A DNA stretch of 64,000 nt. Source: Schistocerca nitens (Eukaryota; Arthropoda; Insecta; Orthoptera; Acrididae). The notes beneath the pieces are model-generated. The model was not told where the DNA came from and did not search any database. It was given only the letters and a program-made list of their open reading frames with translations. Made by a program: the position numbers and the translations under genes. Shown piece by piece: positions 11,221 to 22,564 of the stretch. The first letter of the stretch is position 1. The number at the start of each line of letters is the position of its first letter. The stretch lies in NCBI RefSeq assembly GCF_023898315.1, contig NC_064621.1, positions 532,415,383 through 532,479,382 of the forward strand, read 5' to 3'.

Positions 11221-12459
11221 TTTCACTCTTCCAAACACAAACAAAAACATAGGCCTTGACATGAATTTCATGCTATACACACATGCTATAATTAAAGCAA
11301 AGGCATTTTGTTAGTAAAGTCATACTAAAAAAAAGCCTACAGGATGACTATGTTACTTTGAGTATCGGTTTCCATCTGACGCACAGATCATCTTTAGTTC
11401 TAAAACCAGTGCCGGAAAGTGGAGTGAGTTTCTTCAAGAGAGTAAGTGTGCAAAATATATCGGAGTAGCGTCAGTGTGTTTGTCGCCGAATCAGAGCGAC
11501 ACGTGCACGCGTTCCGCAAGGCGACAGAACCCGTTTGAATCCGACGCTGCCCCTCTAGCGCCAGGATGATCGTATTTCGCGCATTGTGCAACCCCCGAAG
11601 CCACATTGCCACAGGACTCAACACCTGACACGTATCTTACCCACCTGCTCTCACCACAGACACTGCTAACTTTACAAATCAATAATTAACAGTCCTGTAA
11701 CAATGTAACTGATCATACGGAAGATTTCGAGACCGGACCACTCGACTGGAATATGTCCACAGCTAGCACATCACACTCCGCCTCCAAATGGCCCCGAGCG
11801 TCTTTTGCCTGTTATCGCCACAAAGACGAAACAGGAATATAGTTCCAAGTCAATAGAGAAATGGCCCCCTTAAAAGCACCACATACATGTTTCGACAGAC
11901 AAAATTTATCAGTCTTTAATGAAAACCTCAGAAACCCTGTCTCTTTCACTGAACGCCACGTCCATTTACCTACTTGGCTCTACATCCTAATTTGATGTAT
12001 CTGTCTAATCCCCCAACACTCGTCGAGAAAACTGTAACAGCTCAAAGCGAAATTCGTACGGTTGACGGACTTTCGGGATCTCTCAATTTTCCGTACTGCA
12101 AAAATTTACCACGTCTGATCGCGAGAGACCACCTACTCCAAAAATCAGAAATACGCTACGGAAACGCAATATCCGCCCCCAGATGGCACACGAATCCTGC
12201 CCCACATGGGCCGCCGGCCGACTCTTCGATCTCATGGACTCCCGAAACGCTCCACATACAGCCCTGTCAGTCAATCAGAATTATGGGCAGAACAGAGACA
12301 TTTTCCCTGTCAATTCCCTGCTACCGCTAATTGAGTTTGCCAGGTACTGCTTCCAGCCAGGCCACGCTCAAGTTTCTCTGCTTTGAGTGTTGCAAATCAT
12401 CGCCTGGAGCAGGTGACCACAACACAGAACAGTTACAGCATACATGCGCGGCCAGGAAA
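11221..12459. other. Non-coding DNA, nothing firmly recognised
   Basis: No convincing coding region or element end could be assigned. Several 60-80 codon open frames on both strands have no domain I know. Confidence 0.4.
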
Positions 12460-13095
12460 TACACAAAAAACAAAAACGTGACGCATCACGAAGGGATTAT
12501 CCGAATGGGACGGAAATCGGTAGATGTGACGTGTATGTACAAGGAAACAAAAAACTACAACCTCAGAAAAATTAGATGATTTATTCAGGAGAAAGAGCTT
12601 CACAAATTGAGCAAGTCAATAACGCTTTGGTCCACGTCCGGCCCTTATGCAAGCAGTTATTCTTCTTGGCGTTGATTGATAAATGTGCCACATGTCCTTC
12701 TGAAGGATATCGTAAAATTCTGTCGAACTGGCGCGTCAGATCATCAAAAACCGGAGATGGTTGGAAGGCCGTGCCCATAATGCTCCAGACGTTCTCAACT
12801 AGGAGAGATACGGCGACCTTGCTGCCCAAGGTAGGGTTTGGCAAGCACGAAGACGAGCAGGTGAAAGCCTCGCCGTGTGCAGGCGGTCATTATCTTGCTA
12901 AGCCCAGAACAACAAATCGGGGAGTAAAATATCTTCGACTACCGCTGCGCTGCAAGGGTGCCGCGGATGACAAGCAAAAGGGTCTTACTATGAAAAGAAA
13001 TGGTATCCCAGACCATGACTCCTGGTTGTCGGACCGTAGGGCGGGCGACAGACAGGTTTGCATCCCACCGCGGTCTGGGGCGTCTCCAGACACTA
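12460..13095 (-). mobile_element. Tc1-like element, 3' half only
   Basis: The preserved end starts at TA 12460-12461, with ACGCATCACGAAGGGATTAT in the terminal repeat. The minus strand then reads the C-terminal half of a Tc1-like transposase: FDDLTRQFDRI, then SIMGTAFQPSPV and TLGSKVAVSLLVENVWS, with the SPIEN-type Glu block partly altered. Further right, GVMVWDTISFHSK-like sequence ends at GTGTCTGGAGACGCC (about 13080-13095). There the homology stops abruptly, so the N-terminal half and the other end are missing. Same family as 14718-15205 and 62054-63158. Confidence 0.75.
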
Positions 13096-14717
13096 CAACA
13101 CTATACTCCAACAGAATAAATAGTCCTGCTAATGGAAAAGCCACGCGAATTATTATTATACGGAGAACCGTGCATATACTATAATGTTACCCCTTTTACA
13201 GAATTTGACAGTCATTTATGACTAATGGATATGGAAATCAGACTATTAGTCCCTTTTCCTTAGAGTTTTCTAGCTGTTAGAAAGAAACGCAGTAAAAATG
13301 GAACAATACAAAATCTAGCACCTTTCTGTGCCAAGCTCATTACATTAAGTGGTTTGTCTAATGGATTTACCGTCGCTAGCCTATATGGGCAAAAAAAAAA
13401 AAAGGTTAAGTTTCCGAAATGCAGAAGAAGTAAATTCGCCTACTTTCCTGCTATTCCATAACATAGCTTCTCAAATAAATACAACTTTGAGGATATAGTT
13501 CTGAGAAAGACACACAATCTTTTAGCTTCTACACCCACATACATATATAATATTGATCTAGAAAGACTACGAATTTTTAATCATTACTATGTGAAGAAGA
13601 AAGAAATTGGCCAGCGGGGACTTTTTGAATAACCTACAAATTAAATATTTAGATATTCTAATCTCATAAGCAGTTTTGTGTTCATCATTCTTTGAACTTT
13701 GTCATTCAATATTTATATGCAATCATACTTTAGTATTACTGAGCCAGACTTTTGAATTCAATGTATAACTGAAAGCATTTTATCAAAATTTATTTGCTCA
13801 GTTTCACTTTAAAAAATTAGTTCACAACAACTATTTTCAAACATTTATTCAAATATGAAAATTGGTGCTTGTAGATACTGAATAAAGCACTTCAAATGTT
13901 TGTACAACAGGTTTACTCGACATAATGGAACACTAGGAAAGGGCCCTATATAGGTGAATGATTAGAATAATTAATAGGGTGAACCAAATTTTTAGTTTTA
14001 ACATAATAATTATTCAAAAAAATTAATTCTACCATTCTAATTATACTATTCGTAATCTGTTGGCTGCGTTGGTTGTGGCGGATAGTAATGGCGGCTACAC
14101 TACCCATGGTATGGCGTACAAGTTTATTGAAGTATGGGATAATTAATTCTTCTTGCCGTCGTTTTAACGTGCATTGCCTCGCCCAACAACTTGTACCAGA
14201 GCTGTAATAATCCATCAGTCGTCATCCGAGGCTATTTTGCAACAATTTCGAGGTAGGGCATCGCCTGCTGTCTTCCACTTCTGCCTACAGACGACTAGTG
14301 TATGTTCTCGTTACCGCTCGCTCTCCAGGGGTAGTGCACCAAAAAACCAAGCCACCTTCTACGCTTCCCACAGTAACTTCCGTACAGTACAAAAGCACTT
14401 CATCTTTTACATAACACATATCCTACACATTGCCCCAGCCGTGAGCCACATTATACAAATGACAGCTCGCACAAATATATAAAATTACGCACACAAACAT
14501 TTTCATTTCATCAATCCGCGATGAAATACTATTTAGTAAATTACATATCTCACATATTTCTTTACATAAGTTACAAATATACTTTAGCAAAGCACTGTAA
14601 CATCACACATATCACATTTCACAAACAGTCTTTGCACATCACAGGTTTGTTGCGATAAAATTTAAAGGAAAAAGATTTCTAAATTTAGATGACTAACTGA
14701 AGAATACTGTTATAAAA
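13096..14717. other. A+T-rich DNA, nothing recognised
   Basis: Contains an A run at 13391-13402 and short low-complexity stretches. No coding motif or element end was seen. Confidence 0.45.
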
Positions 14718-15205
14718 CGTCTTCGCTGGTCATCGGGGCTCAGTTCGAAGTGGGTGTCATTACTGAAGACGATTCTATTCCAGTCAATGAAATTCCAGGC
14801 CGAAGACGTGTCTGGAAAGTCCCAGACAGCAGTGGGGTACCAACCTCTCTGTCGGCCGCCATGCGCCACGACAGCCACGGGTGATGGTCTGCGGTGCCAT
14901 TCCCTTTCACAGCAGGACACCTCTGCCGCACCCTTACAGCACAGCGGTACGTCGACGATATTATAAGCTCCATTTTGTTGCCCTTCATGGCGAGCCATCC
15001 TGGGCTTACATTTCAGCAAGACAATGCACGTCCGCACAGGGAGGGAGTTTCTACAGTTCAGTTTGTCTTCCCTACCTTGGCCACCAAGGACGAGAGGACA
15101 TCCGAATTTTACACATTCGTTTGCTTGTTCACGTACATCACTTCTACCAATTTCCGTCCCATTCGAATAATCCCTTCGTGGCGCGACTTCTTTTTTCTTA
15201 GAGTG
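14718..15205 (+). mobile_element. Tc1-like element, 3' part with a flipped 80-base segment
   Basis: From about 14802 to 15205 the plus strand reads the transposase C-terminal half: GVMVCGAIPFHSRTPL (14880-14930), then PFMASHPGLTFQQDNARPH with the second catalytic Asp (14980-15040). The terminal repeat ends GAGTG at 15205 before TA. The segment 14718-14801 lies in the opposite orientation: only the minus strand reads it as transposase, with VFSNDTHFELSPDDQRRR containing the first catalytic position changed from Asp to Asn. Short CGTCTTC/GAAGACG repeats bracket the flip. The 5' half is absent. Confidence 0.78.
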
Positions 15206-15207
15206 TA

Positions 15208-15960
15208 AATTACTGTTCTTCTGCTGTTCGCTGTTTGGATCTACATCTGCTTACAACAACCCAATGGCGAATAATGCACTTCTCAAGAATACCAATGAAA
15301 TAAGGATGATCCTTAGCGTCTATAGCATAAATTTCTTTAAAAACCTAAATACTGAACACGATAGCGGCAGTGCTTGTAATAGTCATCTGAATGGTTGTTA
15401 AGCGCTTTGAAACTATGAAACAGTTCTGTTAAGAATTCTCACTGTCCCGATACCATCAGTGAAAATCTTCAAATCACTAGCATTAGCAAGCAGACCGTGT
15501 ACAGCATACTGAGAGTGGACGTTCAACCTATTTATGAAACAAAGTATGGTGAAAATAGATCGTTGAGTGAAGGACAGCAGCAAGCAGGAATCGCGACGGA
15601 GCAGAACAAAGAGCTGAAGGCGGGCGCTACAAAAGCGACGCCAGGACAAAGGCGTCCACAGCGAGCCCGGCCCACAATGAAAACGCGATAACTGCCCGTC
15701 TGCTGCCTCGCTCCACACAGCTTCTCCTGTTCGTTACACCTAACACACAGGCACCACTGAATTTCCACACATCTCTGGTGAACAAACCTTCCAAACGTCA
15801 TCCATACTCTCACTAAACAGTTATCAGATCTGGCCGTTTTGGACGAGTACTACAGAAACACGATACTTTGCTAATGCGTTACTTGTTTTATCCATCATAC
15901 CCATAATAATTCGTTACGATTTGACATCGTGACTTAACTCATCGTGCGGCGAGTGTGGTC
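15208..15960. other. Non-coding DNA, nothing recognised
   Basis: An open frame of about 100 codons (15413-15718, minus) has no domain I know. No element ends were seen. Confidence 0.4.
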
Positions 15961-15964
15961 AATA

Positions 15965-16223
15965 GCTCACTAGTAAATGCCGTTGCTAAAATAAGCACAT
16001 CGGACAAAAAATTACTTAACGCCGCCCACTGGATTCTTTTGCTCTTCAGCTTCTGTAGTATTGCTGATTTTTGCATTAAGAGGTAGAGTTCCTCATTCCT
16101 CCCCCTTCTCCATTCTCCTTTATCTAAGATTGGTCCCAATATCTTACTCATTACTCTTCTTTTAAATACTAACAGTTTTTCCTTTTCTCGTTTAGTCATG
16201 CTCCAGGTTTCCGAACTGTACAT
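15965..16223 (-). pseudogene. RTE-like non-LTR retrotransposon, C-terminal fragment
   Basis: The minus strand reads YSSETWSMTKREKEKLLVF, KRRVMSKILGPILDKGEWRR and RNEELYLL. This is the block that follows the reverse transcriptase palm in many RTE/BovB-like proteins (SETWxLTKRxExxLxxFERR...GEWRRRxNEEL). The usual RLRWAGH block appears as RIQWAALS near 16010. Only about 85 codons survive, with no enzyme core. It differs from the family at 36295 and 51188. Confidence 0.72.
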
Positions 16224-16442
16224 GATTGCTTGGAATATATGTTTTCATGTAGTATTCGCTGACATTGATTTTGAGCTGAGAGTCTCCCCGATGGATGAAA
16301 TGCATTTCATTCCTTTTTAATTACATATTTTTATTATATAAAATTTCTTATTGATACAATCACCATTTTTCTTCGCTCTCGTAATAGAAAAAGTTATCCG
16401 ACACATGTGAGAATTAAACGGGTGCACAAAACAACGACAACA

Positions 16443-16466
16443 AATAATAATAATAATAATAATAAT
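16443..16466 (+). repeat. (TAA)n microsatellite
   Basis: About eight perfect copies of the trinucleotide. Confidence 0.95.
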
Positions 16467-16924
16467 TGTTCTGTCGTAACCACAAGCGCCGGAACGAAGA
16501 TGTAGAACGCAAGAGAAGAGAGGGTGGTGAGACGACATCGGCCAATGGTGCGCTGATTACGACTTGCACCACGACAGGAGCGGCCTCTACGAGAAGCGAC
16601 TGTAAGCGCCACTCGTGCCAGCTTTGGCCGCTCAGTATCGGCTCCATATTCAGACAGTATTAGCACGGCCTAGCAGAGTGTGCTACGATAGCAGTGACGT
16701 GCGATCCATATCAATAGCTTGCATGAACACTGTATATAGCAAAGGTCAGTTATCTGCATGTCGCCCATTGCTTTAGACCACTTGTAAATACAAATTACGT
16801 ATTGTCATTCTTCATATTTGTAATAGCTATTAATGAGATTTTGCTTGAATTGTTGTATAGCATTCCGAGAACGCAGCATCCTTTAGGCACCCTATACGAG
16901 ACGAGTGGGTGGGCAGGATTCCAC

Positions 16925-16970
<46 letters not shown>

Positions 16971-17489
16971 CCAATTTGCCTTACACTATCGACATCATAC
17001 TTTTACCAGACAATGAAAATTGTAACTCTCATGAGCAGTCAAACCTCTCGAAGGAACTGGGTTGCAATTAGAAATTAAAAAAATGAAATACGTTGTACTC
17101 ACCAGAACTCCAAAATGTGGTAACTTAAAGGTCAGGCTGGAAAATACAAATAAAGAAATCAATTAAAATATATTGAAGCTATTATTTTATTCATAGCTGT
17201 TAGTTTTCAGCAACAGTAGTAAATATTTCAGAATAAAATTCAGTCATCAGTCGCACAGAAATTTTTATTAGTTAACAAATTGTCATCCTCAGAAGCCTAC
17301 ACAATAACGGATATTATAAATCTTGAGACCTGGGCTATAAATTTATCTAAAGTATAAGAAGTATATTACAGACACTTATTATTGGTTTAGCATATTTTAA
17401 TATTTCCCTCACAGAGTAATATGTCCAAAAACATAAATATTGTTTATAATTGTGAACAAGATTTACAGATGCAATGAGTGAATCATATC
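16467..17489. other. Non-coding DNA with a second (AAT)n tract
   Basis: A long AAT microsatellite occupies 16925-16969. Apart from that no element or gene was recognised. Confidence 0.5.
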
Positions 17490-17491
17490 TA

Positions 17492-18223
17492 CGAGGTATG
17501 TCCACAAAGTAAGTTCGGTTTGGTTATATAAAACAAAAGGGTACATATACATACAAAATATTTATTGTACAAAAATCTACAACTGTTAAACCACTTTTCC
17601 ACATAGCTTGAGAACTTTTGTAGCCACTTGTCATAGCGTCGCACAAATTTTTCTCTGCCTTCTACATAGAAGGTTGCCGCCTGTGTATTCAACCATGTGG
17701 TAACATGTTCTCTCAGCTTGTCATCATCGTTGAAGTGTTGACTACCAAGGACAGATTTTAGGTGAAGAAGAGATGAAAGTCGCTAGGAGCGAGGTCCGGG
17801 TTGTAAGGAGGATTATCAAACTCGTCCCACTGAAATTCCCATAAGAGTTGTTTGGTCACATTCGCCGTGTGAGGTCGGGCATTACCGAGAAGAAGAAGAA
17901 GAAGAAGAAGAAACCACCTTTCGATAGTAGTCGGCGCTTGTTCTGTCCGTAAACCTCACAGATTTGCCGATGAAATTCCTTTTATTAACTTTCTTTGCAT
18001 TTAGAAAACAAATCACAGATCTGATTTCACACGCAGCGGCATTTTCAACTACGACTGACATTATAAGGAAGCACTACAAAGCACACGTAGGCAGCAGCGA
18101 TCTGAAAATGGCGTACATGTCTTCTCCTTGAGTCAGAGTAACTGCCGCAATTGCTCGGAACTGCGATCGTAGCGCTGCCGCGGATGGAAATAGAAACGGA
18201 ACTTACTTTGTGGACGACCCTCG
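17492..18223 (-). mobile_element. Mariner-type element, internally deleted
   Basis: Inverted ends CGAGGTATGTCCACAAAGTA (17492) and the complement of CGAGGGTCGTCCACAAAGTA (ending 18223) are each flanked by TA. The minus strand keeps only the C-terminal transposase part: NARPHTANVTKQLLWEFQWD (about 17825-17885), then NPDLAP, SDFHLFLHLKSVLGSQHF and RYDKWLQKFSSYVEKWF. The mariner catalytic pair usually sits in HDNARPH and SPDLAPSDF. The first Asp side ends at a (GAA)n tract (17888-17912), and everything upstream is deleted. It could move only if helped by another copy. Confidence 0.82.
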
Positions 18224-18485
18224 TATTTACATGTAAAGCTGTTGTGCCAGCACCAAGTAACATACATAAAATCATATCAAAAGTGTAACTGAGGCACATA
18301 AAGAAGTTACAAGTATAATACGCTTGCATAACGTGGCACATAGTTCTAATACATAAAAGGATTGGGCTAATTTTCATAATTTATGAGAGATGCTAAGAAT
18401 CAAAATAGTGACTAATTTTCAATGCAAGCTGATCTGCCAATAAATCAGGTGGAATATTTATATACTTCAAATTCTTCTAAAAGGT
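18224..18485. other. Short non-coding gap
   Basis: Nothing recognised. Confidence 0.4.
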
Positions 18486-19220
18486 TCATTTTGTAGCCCT
18501 TGCCGACAATATGCAAAATTTCCATGTCAAGCAAGACCAGAGGAGGAAGGATGTGCTTCTCGATTTTGAGATGTTCTGCAAAAGTTGATTATCTGAATTC
18601 TCATTTATTTTGTTGAGAAAGTGCTCACGAGATCGCGTCTTAGATGGTCTCGCTGTCTGACCTATGTGACATATGTCACATTGTCTTGTATGTACCCCAG
18701 TTTCGAGAAACTTGTCAGTTGGAGGCTTCTCATTGTGCATAAAGGGCAATCTGGTGACATTATTGATGGCAAAGGACATATCGATGAAATATTTTTTTAA
18801 AAAATTAGCTATACAATGAGAAATGTTACCCAGAAATGGGACTGTACTGTATTCTTAACAGTAGGGCCATTTTTGGGTGCAGAGGATTCTTACTGATTTC
18901 ATTTTTATAAAGTTGATACCAAGTTATAATTTTAAGTTATTAAGTTCAGTAGCAATAATAGAAGGGGTTGCGGGCAGCTCAATAACACCGTCCATCGTAA
19001 CGAGAAAGAACGACAGTTTGTGCTTAAAGAGGTGACAAGGAGACATCAATGTTGTCAGTTGTGGTGGATTTCCTGAAAATGTCGAAGCTAATTTCACCGT
19101 TTATCAAACACTTTTTTCAAGTCCACAAAACTAAGTTCATTATGTTGATTTTCTTTTCATATGTAAGTTTAATTTTAGGGTGGAAGCAGTTCGATAAGTC
19201 AGTGATTTGACATCATCCAC
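18486..19220 (-). pseudogene. Penelope-like element remnant, RT tail plus GIY-YIG-like domain
   Basis: On the minus strand the upstream part reads ISFDIFRKSTTTDNI (about 19050-19095), matching the conserved FxIYRKPTTTD block of Penelope-like reverse transcriptases. Downstream comes KFLETGVHTRQCDICHIGQT followed by RPSKTRSREHF (about 18600-18720). This resembles the GIY-YIG endonuclease of the same elements (TGVYxxxC...FYIGQTGRxxxxRxxEH), with the FYIGQT Tyr region shortened. Stops and frame changes separate the pieces. In active elements the nuclease nicks the target for retrotransposition. This copy is a fossil. Confidence 0.68.
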
Positions 19221-20340
19221 ATCTCCCTGTAATACAATGATGGTAACAACAACATATCGTCTGCAGAAAGAAATACTACTGGCTACAATACGATCGGATC
19301 TAGCCGATTCCTTTTATACATTGGAACTATATGCCACGTTCTTTCAAATGTATTATACGTATAATTTTGCTAATATTTCCCAGTTATATTTTTTCCAAGC
19401 TTTTATATATGTTCCTCGCTGATGACACAACAGTCTGACATGTACATAGATGTGATTCACTAAGTGTATCTGTCAATCTATGATTACAATAACCATATAC
19501 AATATGTATGCTTCTGGAAATACTGTGGTCTTATACTTCTGTGAAGAAGATACTGACATCTGCTAAACCACTACTAAGTAAGTTTCTGTAATAAACTTCT
19601 TATACTTTACATAACCTATGTCTAAAGACTTATAACATCCCAAATTTTATAGGCTTGTGAAGATGAAAAATTAATTTTTCGAAACTGGCCACGAACGATT
19701 GAATTTTATTCTGAAATATAGAGGAATCTTGTTCAATGCAGCAAATAATGTGACAAACTAAATTAAAATTCAAAACGCAAATAAAACTTATTATGCTGGG
19801 TCAAATAGCTTAATAAGTAGAAATATTTATAGGAAAGGCCAGATACGCGTCTGTAACTGAATTCTATTACCGGTTTTAGCATATGCATGTAGATCCTTGG
19901 AGTCGGGCGAGAAATAAGATGTAGTATTAAAGCTTTACACATGGCTGCGTTGTCAGCGATCGTTACAAAGTAAAATTAAAACAACTGCAGCCTTCATTTT
20001 CGCGACCGAGGGCTTCAATTGTTTTAATTTTAAGGTGAAGTATCCCTAAGTATATTTGAGAAGAAGACAGTACATCAAATTTTGGGAGCAATGAAGGCCT
20101 TCGTCCGTGGAGAACAGCGAATCTGAAAAAAATTTAAAAACTGAACTATCTGACCAATTCAAAGATACTGACACTGTAGCAAAAATGAAAGCTGAAAGAA
20201 AAATGTGAAGTGTTCGCTTAACGAGATTCATAAATATTGTAGCAGAAGACTCTCTAGAAAAATCACAACGACTGCCAACGTTCGGGAATATGGATAATTT
20301 AGTAGTAGACCTAAAATTTTCCAAAATTACTGATTGTCGA
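19221..20340. other. A+T-rich DNA, nothing recognised
   Basis: A 92-codon minus-strand open frame (20046-20324) has no domain I know. No element ends were found. Confidence 0.4.
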
Positions 20341-20429
20341 CACTAGAGACACTTATGTAAAGATAGCGAGGTTTGGAAAAACACTGTGCATTAGCAGCAA
20401 AGAACTTACATTACTTTATAACGGTAAGG

Positions 20430-20620
20430 TGGGGTCTGCATAAAAAAATCGAAATAAAAACACAGAAATTACGCTCACAATGAGCACACGAAAAGTTCGC
20501 TTTTATGGGCACATTCGAAGAACAAATGACTGCAAATGGATTAAACGCCTCTTTAACATCTTTGGCTCGAAACCGAAGGGAAGACCACCCAGGACCTATT
20601 AACGTCAAAAAGATACAGGG
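20430..20620 (+). pseudogene. Possible non-LTR retrotransposon C-terminal tail
   Basis: The plus strand reads STRKVRFYGHIRRTNDCKW then RLFNIFGSKPKGRPPRTY (about 20478-20600). This recalls the RRLxFYGHIxRM...TKRIFxF tail found in proteins from some non-LTR elements. It is short and no catalytic part is present, so the call is weak. Confidence 0.4.
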
Positions 20621-20652
20621 TAAATGGGTATATGAACAAATTTTGTAAATTT

Positions 20653-20735
20653 GTGGTAAGGTCTTATGAGACCAAACTGCTTACGTCATCGGTCCCAAAG
20701 CTTACACACTACTTAAACTAACTTACGCTATGAAC

Positions 20736-20783
<48 letters not shown>

Positions 20784-20846
20784 AGGACTCCAACCTTCGA
20801 CGCGGGGAGCCGCACGGACCGTGACAAGACGCCCTAGACCGCGCGG
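20653..20846 (-). mobile_element. SINE-B, tRNA-derived, with a (CA)n expansion
   Basis: A second SINE family. On the minus strand the head is at the 20846 side (GCGCGGTCTAGGGCGTCTTG) with a B-box-like CGAAGGTTGGAGTCC, and the body runs to CTCATAAGACCTTACCA. A (CA)n tract expanded inside it at 20737-20778. TATAYGAACAA occurs on both sides (left at about 20630, right at 20849), suggesting a target duplication. Confidence 0.75.
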
Positions 20847-20859
20847 CGTATACGAACAA

Positions 20860-21059
20860 AAAAAAAATGGTTCAAATGGCTCTGAGCACTATGGGACTCA
20901 ACTGCTGTGGTCATAAGTCCCCTAGAACCTAGAACTACTTAAACCTAACTAACCTAAGGACATCACACACATCCATGCCCGAGGCAGGATTCGAACCTGC
21001 GACCGTAGCAGTCGCACGGTTCCGGACTGCGCGCCTAGAACCGCGAGACCACCGCGGCC
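20860..21059 (-). mobile_element. SINE-A, inserted beside SINE-B
   Basis: Same family as 4102-4301, with B box GGTTCGAATCC on the minus strand and the tail next to an A run at 20860. A 15-base duplication GGCGTATACGAACAA flanks it at 20845-20859 and 21060-21074. Because this duplication includes the end of SINE-B, SINE-A arrived later. Confidence 0.93.
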
Positions 21060-21156
21060 GGCGTATACGAACAACTTTCGCCAAAAAATGGTAGGGCGAA
21101 CGCCTTGCAAGACGGTGAACTGATGAGAAACATATTACTTAACGAAGTAGCAACAG

Positions 21157-21170
21157 TAATAATAATAATA

Positions 21171-21208
<38 letters not shown>

Positions 21209-21299
21209 AACAACAGTCAGAATGATTGAACGCTTATCGTGGTCCTTAGACGGCCGGCTAACGAAACAAACAAAACATTATAGTAACAAATAAAATAAG

Positions 21300-21340
<41 letters not shown>
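21157..21340 (+). repeat. (TAA)n and (AC)n microsatellites
   Basis: TAA repeats fill 21157-21205 with one interruption (AATAG), and AC repeats fill 21304-21340. Confidence 0.95.
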
Positions 21341-21342
<2 letters not shown>

Positions 21343-22562
21343 GTAACCGATCACTTAGGAAAAGTGATGTGCTATTCCCTCTATCTTTCTAACCGCCGAA
21401 GGATAGTCGTGACCTTGAGTAAGCACCTGAACTAGTTCTTTCAGTAAGTGTTTGTTTTTGGGCAGCATACTGCGCGGGAAATTCTGTTCTTTTGCGCATG
21501 TCATGAGAGCCAAAGAAGACGCAGCGTATCTGAAAGGCAGGAGGGGGTGGGGGGGGGCTATGGGCACCTGGATTCCTGCGCTTGGAGGCACCTACTGCGG
21601 GCTTTCAAATAACTATGCACCCTCCGACTCATAAGTATTGAAATATTAAAAGTTTTGGCTGGTTTTGTTGTCTAGGGGCTGGGATACGTAGTTGCCGCAT
21701 TACCGGCCGAATACTGCTGAGTCTACAGTATACGATAAGAACACGCACATGAATCGAATGGTCGAAAGTTTCTATCACTCAGCAATGAAAGTAACATATA
21801 AATTTATAAATGAAAGGTTGCAATTAAACAAAATCTGCAGGTACTATCTTAACGACTTTAAAGGGTGAGTACGATAGTAGAAGTACTTTTGAGAATGTGA
21901 TATATTTCTGCAAAACACTTATTGGTGTCGATGGTCCAGCAATTAAATAAAACATAAGTTGAATAACGGGGAAACAATAGATTCCTGCTTCACGTTATTA
22001 GTTATGAACAACAACATAGCTCGCGAGATATTCACTTCTAAACGCACACTAAGTCTTCACTGCAGAAGCCACGGACATCACACAAGAGCACAGGTTGGCA
22101 CTCCGAAATATTTCTATCCTCCACAACCACGCGCAAACTGCTCCACTGTCCAAGTCTTTCCGCCGACTGTGCGTCATCGCGCTGTACTTTCCGCGTCCAG
22201 CACTCACCCCCTTGTCCTGTGCCGTCCTGTCCAGAACTGCCGCACTGCTCATAAAAACCTCCTGTCCTCCGCGGAGATGATCGCTATGATTGGCTAGAGC
22301 GCTCCCGCCCTGTCTTCAAGCCAACGCCCACTCACAAACATAATGAAACATACGAAATGCTGGAGTTATATTTAAATACTTGAGATTAAATAAATATTCC
22401 TACGGCTGGACCATAAACACGCTCTAACATACATTATTAAATAAATAAACAAATTAAATACACATACATCAAAGGAAAAGCAACAAAAGATTGGCCAGTA
22501 GCCTATGTGTCTGTGGTGAAATATTTACTGTGTTTTAGAAATCAATTTCTTCATCAATAGTA
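21341..22562. other. Non-coding DNA, nothing firmly recognised
   Basis: A G run sits near 21541-21557. A GC-richer patch at about 22090-22330 resembles an LTR-like leader in composition only, with no supporting termini found. Confidence 0.35.
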
Positions 22563-22564
22563 TA

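Noticed and set aside
15413..15718. A 101-codon minus-strand host gene
   Set aside because: No recognisable domain or exon signals, and overlapping frames on both strands are equally open.
22090..22330. An LTR of a retrotransposon
   Set aside because: Only the composition suggests it; no TG...CA ends or flanking duplication were found.
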